64,000 nt of DNA from Acanthornis magna (Eukaryota; Chordata; Aves; Passeriformes; Acanthizidae). Shown here one piece after another: positions 59,501 through 64,000 of the stretch. The translations under genes were made by a program, and so were the position numbers. A model generated the notes under the pieces. The model searched no databases. It was not told where the DNA came from and worked only from the letters and a program-made list of their open reading frames with translations. The first letter of the stretch is position 1. The number at the start of each line of letters is the position of its first letter. The stretch covers positions 683,001-747,000 of the forward strand of contig JAWUZG010000056.1 of assembly GCA_036785705.1 (NCBI GenBank), in the 5' to 3' direction.

Positions 59501-62500
59501 TGGGTCAACATCAGCTCCCACCACCCCCTGCTGTCAAAAGACATCTTTTATGGGCAGGGATTTGGCAGACAGTGTGTAAAAGGAGCCTGTAGCCCACACC
59601 ACAAGACACCATCACCACAAGTGCCATCTCTTGGCCTCCACTGAAGCAGCCGCACACTAAGTGGGTCCCTCAGTGCATGGGGGAGGCTGCTGTTGCTGCT
59701 TCACCCTGGATAACGAGGGCTTTAATCTCCAGGTTTGTCAACTTAGCACCTTGCCAGAACTAGGACTCATTTTTAGTATTAAAAAATAATGCATATTTAT
59801 CAAACCTAGTCAGGCAGCGGGAGGGGGAAACAGCTGGCAGCATCCTCCCTCTCCCCATCTGACATGTGCTTGCCATTTTTCACAGTTTCAACAGCTCTCC
59901 AGCTCTAGTCCTTATAATTATGATGAAAAAACCCTCACACTCGACCGTAGTGCCTCACAGCCAAGATGCCAATGTGTTTCCACATAAAAGCCTCATTGCA
60001 AAAAACCTAAAATTTCTCAGAGTCTCTGCTTTATTCCCATTCTCCCTTACATCATTGTATTCACATGGTGTTCAATTATTTACAAGCATACAAAACACTC
60101 CAGCCTGGATTCTCAACCGGTATTAATCAGTGAAATGCCAACTAAATCAACAGAGCTACAAAGACTTGCTCCAGAGAAGGATCTGTCCTGCTGTCCCTGA
60201 AGACCCCTTCTTCCCTTCACAGCACACACTGGGAGGAGAGGATAAAACACAGCTTCGGTGGAGGTTTTTTTTATTCCCTGAGTCACACAAACATGTTAAT
60301 GCCCACACAAAGCCCTGCTCCCCCCACTGCTGACCTACTTCCCATTCATGTGCACATGACACACTCACCTCCCATGGCAGCCCCAGGTATTCCTGGAAGC
60401 AGCCATCCACACCTTGCCCAGAACCCTATGGCAACACTCGGAGCTCTGTACAGGGCAGGCCCCTGGGGGTTAGGATAACACCCTTGCCCTTAACCACACA
60501 TAAGGCTTTCAGATTATTCAGCCAGGCCTGCCACTTCCTTGGGGTTGGTGCAGCATTATCTGTCTCCAGCCTGGTGTTTTGGGGCTTTGTTTCCATCCTT
60601 TTCAATGGCAACACTTCCAACGAGGCCCAAAGGGAGGGACAGCTTCCCTGGCTAGTAAGCACAGAGGGCTCACAGACAGGATGAGCTCCTTCGGTGATGG
60701 TTTCATTCCTAGCTTTACAGCCTCCATCATTTTAATTCAATGAGACCAACAGAGCCCCAGGACACAGAGCGCAAATCAGAGAGGCCAATACATTGGAGCA
60801 GGGATAGGATATTTCTTCTAAAGCTATGGGACAATCTCCAGTCAAATTATGCTTTTTAGGATCCCTAGAGAAAACTAAGCCTTCCATAAGACCAGGGCCA
60901 GCACAAGCAATCCTTTGGTAAATCTCTTTTTCAGGACTTTCAGATCACACAAAAATCAGAAACTGACTTCTGAAAGACATTTTGTTATTTGCACCTTCAC
61001 TTTGAATCAGAAAGTGAAGAGTCCATGAAAACATAATATGAGTATAAAGAACAGGTCTGGTCCCTCAATAGCACTTTCACAGACAGACTGGAGGATCACG
61101 TGTGAAACCCTGGGGCACTGGGCACCTCATTAGAAGACAGGAGATAAATGTACTCCTATTACCAACACAAGTTCACAGTCTGGGGCTTCTCCATTCCAAA
61201 CCAGAAGGCCAAGGAAACACAGGAGACGCACACCAGGCTGGGTCTCACCGCACTGAGCACAGCTTACTCATCCCTCTTGTACCACCACCACAGCAGAGAG
61301 ATGTCACAAGGCCTTCATCATGACTGGAATCATAATATCCATGATTCACATGGAACACTTTTTATACAAAGCACCAAGATAAAAATAAAATGAAGAGGGA
61401 AAAACTTAACAAGAAACTTGTTTCATTCCCTACAAGATGGATAAACCAAGATGAATGTAAACAGCTCAACTTGACCCAAATATTTTTTCGTTGCTGAGTA
61501 ACCCCGCAAAAAATGTTGTTATCTCACCAGCATCTGGGGAGATTAGATGGTAGGGAATTTTAAACAAACATTCACTGTCGTGCCTTGTTTGAGGAATTTC
61601 AGACTGGACATGAACCCTCAGGACTTGCAGCATCCCAAATGCTTAGAGGAGGGAGCACACAGCTGAGGAGGGCAGGAAGTATCTGTTACATCTCCAACAC
61701 ATGAACATGCTGTTGACATGAAGGTTTACATGAAACATTTGGGTCTACAGCTTTCCAAAGCCTTCCAAGGGAAGGATGTGGCTGCTCTGCGAAGGCTGCA
61801 AGCAGGAAACACAGGCTCAGGCCATGCCTCCAGCAGGAGGTGGGAGCAGTCACAGCAGATGGCTGTGAGCCATTTTGGGTGGCAGCAGGCACCCGCCGAG
61901 GGGTTCAGACTGTACAGCCCACACTGGCTGCCATATGTTGTGACAGTGGCTCATCATCACACAGGACCCAATTTATAGCATCCTTCATGGCTGCAAGCAC
62001 CACACTACCTCACACTGCTCCCCGTTAGGACAGTCATCTTTCCATCTTTTAGCACCTGGCTATCATATTTACTGACTTTTTTGTGTTTCTGTAGGTGGAA
62101 GGAGATCTGAGAGATCATCTGAGAGATTCAGGTATGAGGTTTTAGTCTCATTTGTGCTCTGGAGTTCAGGCCTGCTCACTCCTTCACTCTCTCCCAATAG
62201 ATAAGTGCTATCTCAACAACACACAGATGCTTTTAGAGATCACCTTGGCCACTGCTAAGCTGTGCAGCATTCCTGCTGAGTGCATCCCAGCAAACGAGGC
62301 TGTGCCTGTGACACTGGGAGCTCAGAACAGGGCAGGTGGGAGACCACAGCTCTGAAAATGGCAGTCCTTCCAGCAACAGCAACCTTCCTTGGTGAATTTC
62401 TCCTGGAGAGACTTAGGGAAATGAGAGCAGCAAGGAAAGAAAGGCCTGGAGGTGGCATGATGGAAATCAGGCTTCCATCAGCCAGGGCTCAGAGGGAGGG

Positions 62501-64000
62501 GATGCCAGTGGCACGTGGCTACAGGCTGCAGTGACACAACGTAATGAGGGGCAGAGCATCACTGTGCTCCTATCATACTGCAGCAATATAAACCCCAGGG
62601 CTGTGGCATGAGGACACTGCAGCCCAATGAGCCCCAGAGATGGGCAAAGTGGGGTGCCTTAGCCAACCTGAGAGCAGGGCCTTCCACCCTGGGATGGCAA
62701 AGTTCTCACAGCTCTGCAGGACTCCTTGGAAAACATGGTAGTCTGCTCAAATTATGTAGCAACAACCACATCCATGTTTATGGGCTGGACCTTCTGGCCC
62801 TATGAGAGCAATGAAAAAGGTCAGTTCACCTCCCTGTTACCAGCAGGAGCGGGGCACCCTGAGCCATTGGTCTACATCTCACCCTGGGTCAGTCCAGCTG
62901 GCAAACTAAAGATTCAGGCAATTTGCTCTGTTAAGGGTCCTTAAAATATCAATTCATCATAAGTATTGCAGCTCCCACCAGGGCTCTGAGGGAGGACAGT
63001 CATCCACACTTGTGCTAGGCAACTGTGGTTTCATCCCTTGGATTTATGGAGAATCTGGGATATTTTTAACATTTTGGAAAAAACAGCCACTCGGTTGGTT
63101 ATTTTAACTCAGTACAGTCCGTGCATTCAGACCAGCCCTACAAGTCCATTTGCTGGTGCCCAAGCCATCCCTCCCCCCACAGCTGGCTCTGGCCCCTTCC
63201 GCCTCCCAGATCATAGCAGTTGTATTTTAATCCTCAGGTGATGCATCTTCTCAACAGGCACAGCCAGGGAGCTTCCCAGAGGAAGCAATTACCAAAATTG
63301 AACTCACCCAAACAAAACAAAACAAAAAACACCTGAGATAGATGCCAAAGCCTCAATATTCCCCTCCACTACACACCTAGAATCTGCATCAGACCAAAAT
63401 GCATCGGTAGGAGCAAACTTTGCTCTTCTCCAGGCGCTGCCTGAGCCTCCACCAGTGCTGACAGCTCCCTGGCCTAGCCCAGAGGCTCCAGTTCACCAAG
63501 GAAGGCAGCATAGACCAGTTGTCCAGTTTAGACTGAATCAACCTGTTTCATAAAGGAAGTGGTACTGGTTACACCAGTGCAGACTGGAGCCTGGGAGCAC
63601 CATTTTCAGCCCTGGAAAGCAGAGGCTTCTGTCTGCTCACAGCCTGCTAAAAAGCTTTGTTTTTCCTGCCCTACCTGGCAGCTACACACTCAGCCAGCTC
63701 CATAATCCCCAGCAAAGCACATCTCAGCTGCAACTTAATCTGAACTTCTACTTCAACTCTCACTGACAGCTCAAGTGAAAATGAAAAGCAACTGATAAAA
63801 GAAAACCCACAAAGTGCAGCAGGTGGTGAGGGGGCCAGAGGCAGGGAATGCGACTGGAAAGAGCAATGCACTGCTAGAGCTGTGGTGGCAAACATTAATT
63901 GCTTTTTAAGTATTCCAGTGCTTTCCTTCCCTGGTGGTTGGTAGCTGCAGAATTTCTGCTCATTCTCCAGTGGTTAAGGAGGAGAGGGAAGCCAAGAGTG
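56537..64000. other. Downstream non-coding DNA to the window end
   Basis: No recognisable exon on either strand. In particular, the reverse strand shows none of the HMG20A coding sequence expected somewhere downstream from human synteny. AT-rich unique sequence at about 61330-61620 is a possible regulatory element. Confidence 0.6.
61330..61620. promoter_or_regulatory. Candidate conserved element near the window end
   Basis: Unique AT-rich sequence with CCAAATATTTTTTCG, AAAAAATGTTGTTATC and TTTTAAACAAACATTC, without repeat features. Confidence 0.2.

Noticed and set aside
1..64000. CRISPR arrays, phage, insertion sequences, operons or bacterial defence systems
   Set aside because: The composition, intron structure, CR1 elements and LINGO1 gene are those of a bird nuclear chromosome. 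The tandem arrays have no unique spacers and are minisatellites.
1..64000. tRNA, rRNA or microRNA genes
   Set aside because: I saw no tRNA A/B box pair with cloverleaf, and no rRNA sequence. Hairpins long enough for microRNA precursors cannot be judged reliably by eye; a covariance-model scan would be needed.

Overview
This window is vertebrate nuclear DNA, almost certainly from a bird. The evidence is several truncated CR1 LINE fragments with the avian 3' end, a compact intron/intergenic layout, GC-rich minisatellites, and one gene whose protein reads as avian LINGO1 essentially end to end. I cannot name the species. I see no bacterial, viral or plasmid material, no rRNA or tRNA gene that I can support, no CRISPR array, and no new multi-gene system.

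Layout. Bases 1-16269 are upstream non-coding DNA with two recognisable CR1 fragments, a probable third short one, and several AT-rich islands that look like conserved non-coding elements. Bases 16270-17420 are a dense CpG island, the likely LINGO1 promoter and first exon. The first exon ends at 17035 with ATG-CGG directly in front of a GTAAGC donor. A 14.2-kb intron (17036-31236) follows. It holds a 30-bp minisatellite (18799-19081), a TATA-containing site about 1.1 kb into the intron, a cluster of homeodomain-type TAATTA sites (19643-19941) and other AT-rich islands. The main LINGO1 coding exon runs from an acceptor at 31236 to the stop at 33090, followed by a short AT-rich 3' UTR with several AATAAA signals ending near 33525. 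Bases 33526-64000 are downstream non-coding DNA with a 19-bp and a 20-bp minisatellite, a pyrimidine-rich tract, three CR1 copies, a long poly-T run, a small CpG cluster near 54.2 kb and more AT-rich candidate regulatory islands.

Biology. LINGO1 is a neuronal leucine-rich-repeat/immunoglobulin membrane protein, known in mammals as a Nogo-receptor co-receptor that restrains axon growth and oligodendrocyte maturation. The sequence supports two N-termini, 613 and 619 residues, matching the two known human start forms (614 and 620). The longer one depends on a 2-codon contribution from the CpG-island exon, which also carries a 12-codon upstream ORF stopping one base before the start. These details of the 5' end are the most useful observation here. 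In human, LINGO1 and HMG20A lie tail-to-tail; no HMG20A coding exon is recognisable in the 30 kb downstream.

Limits. Conserved-element calls rest only on base composition and motif appearance, with no alignment. Repeat calls rest on recognising CR1 consensus features by eye.
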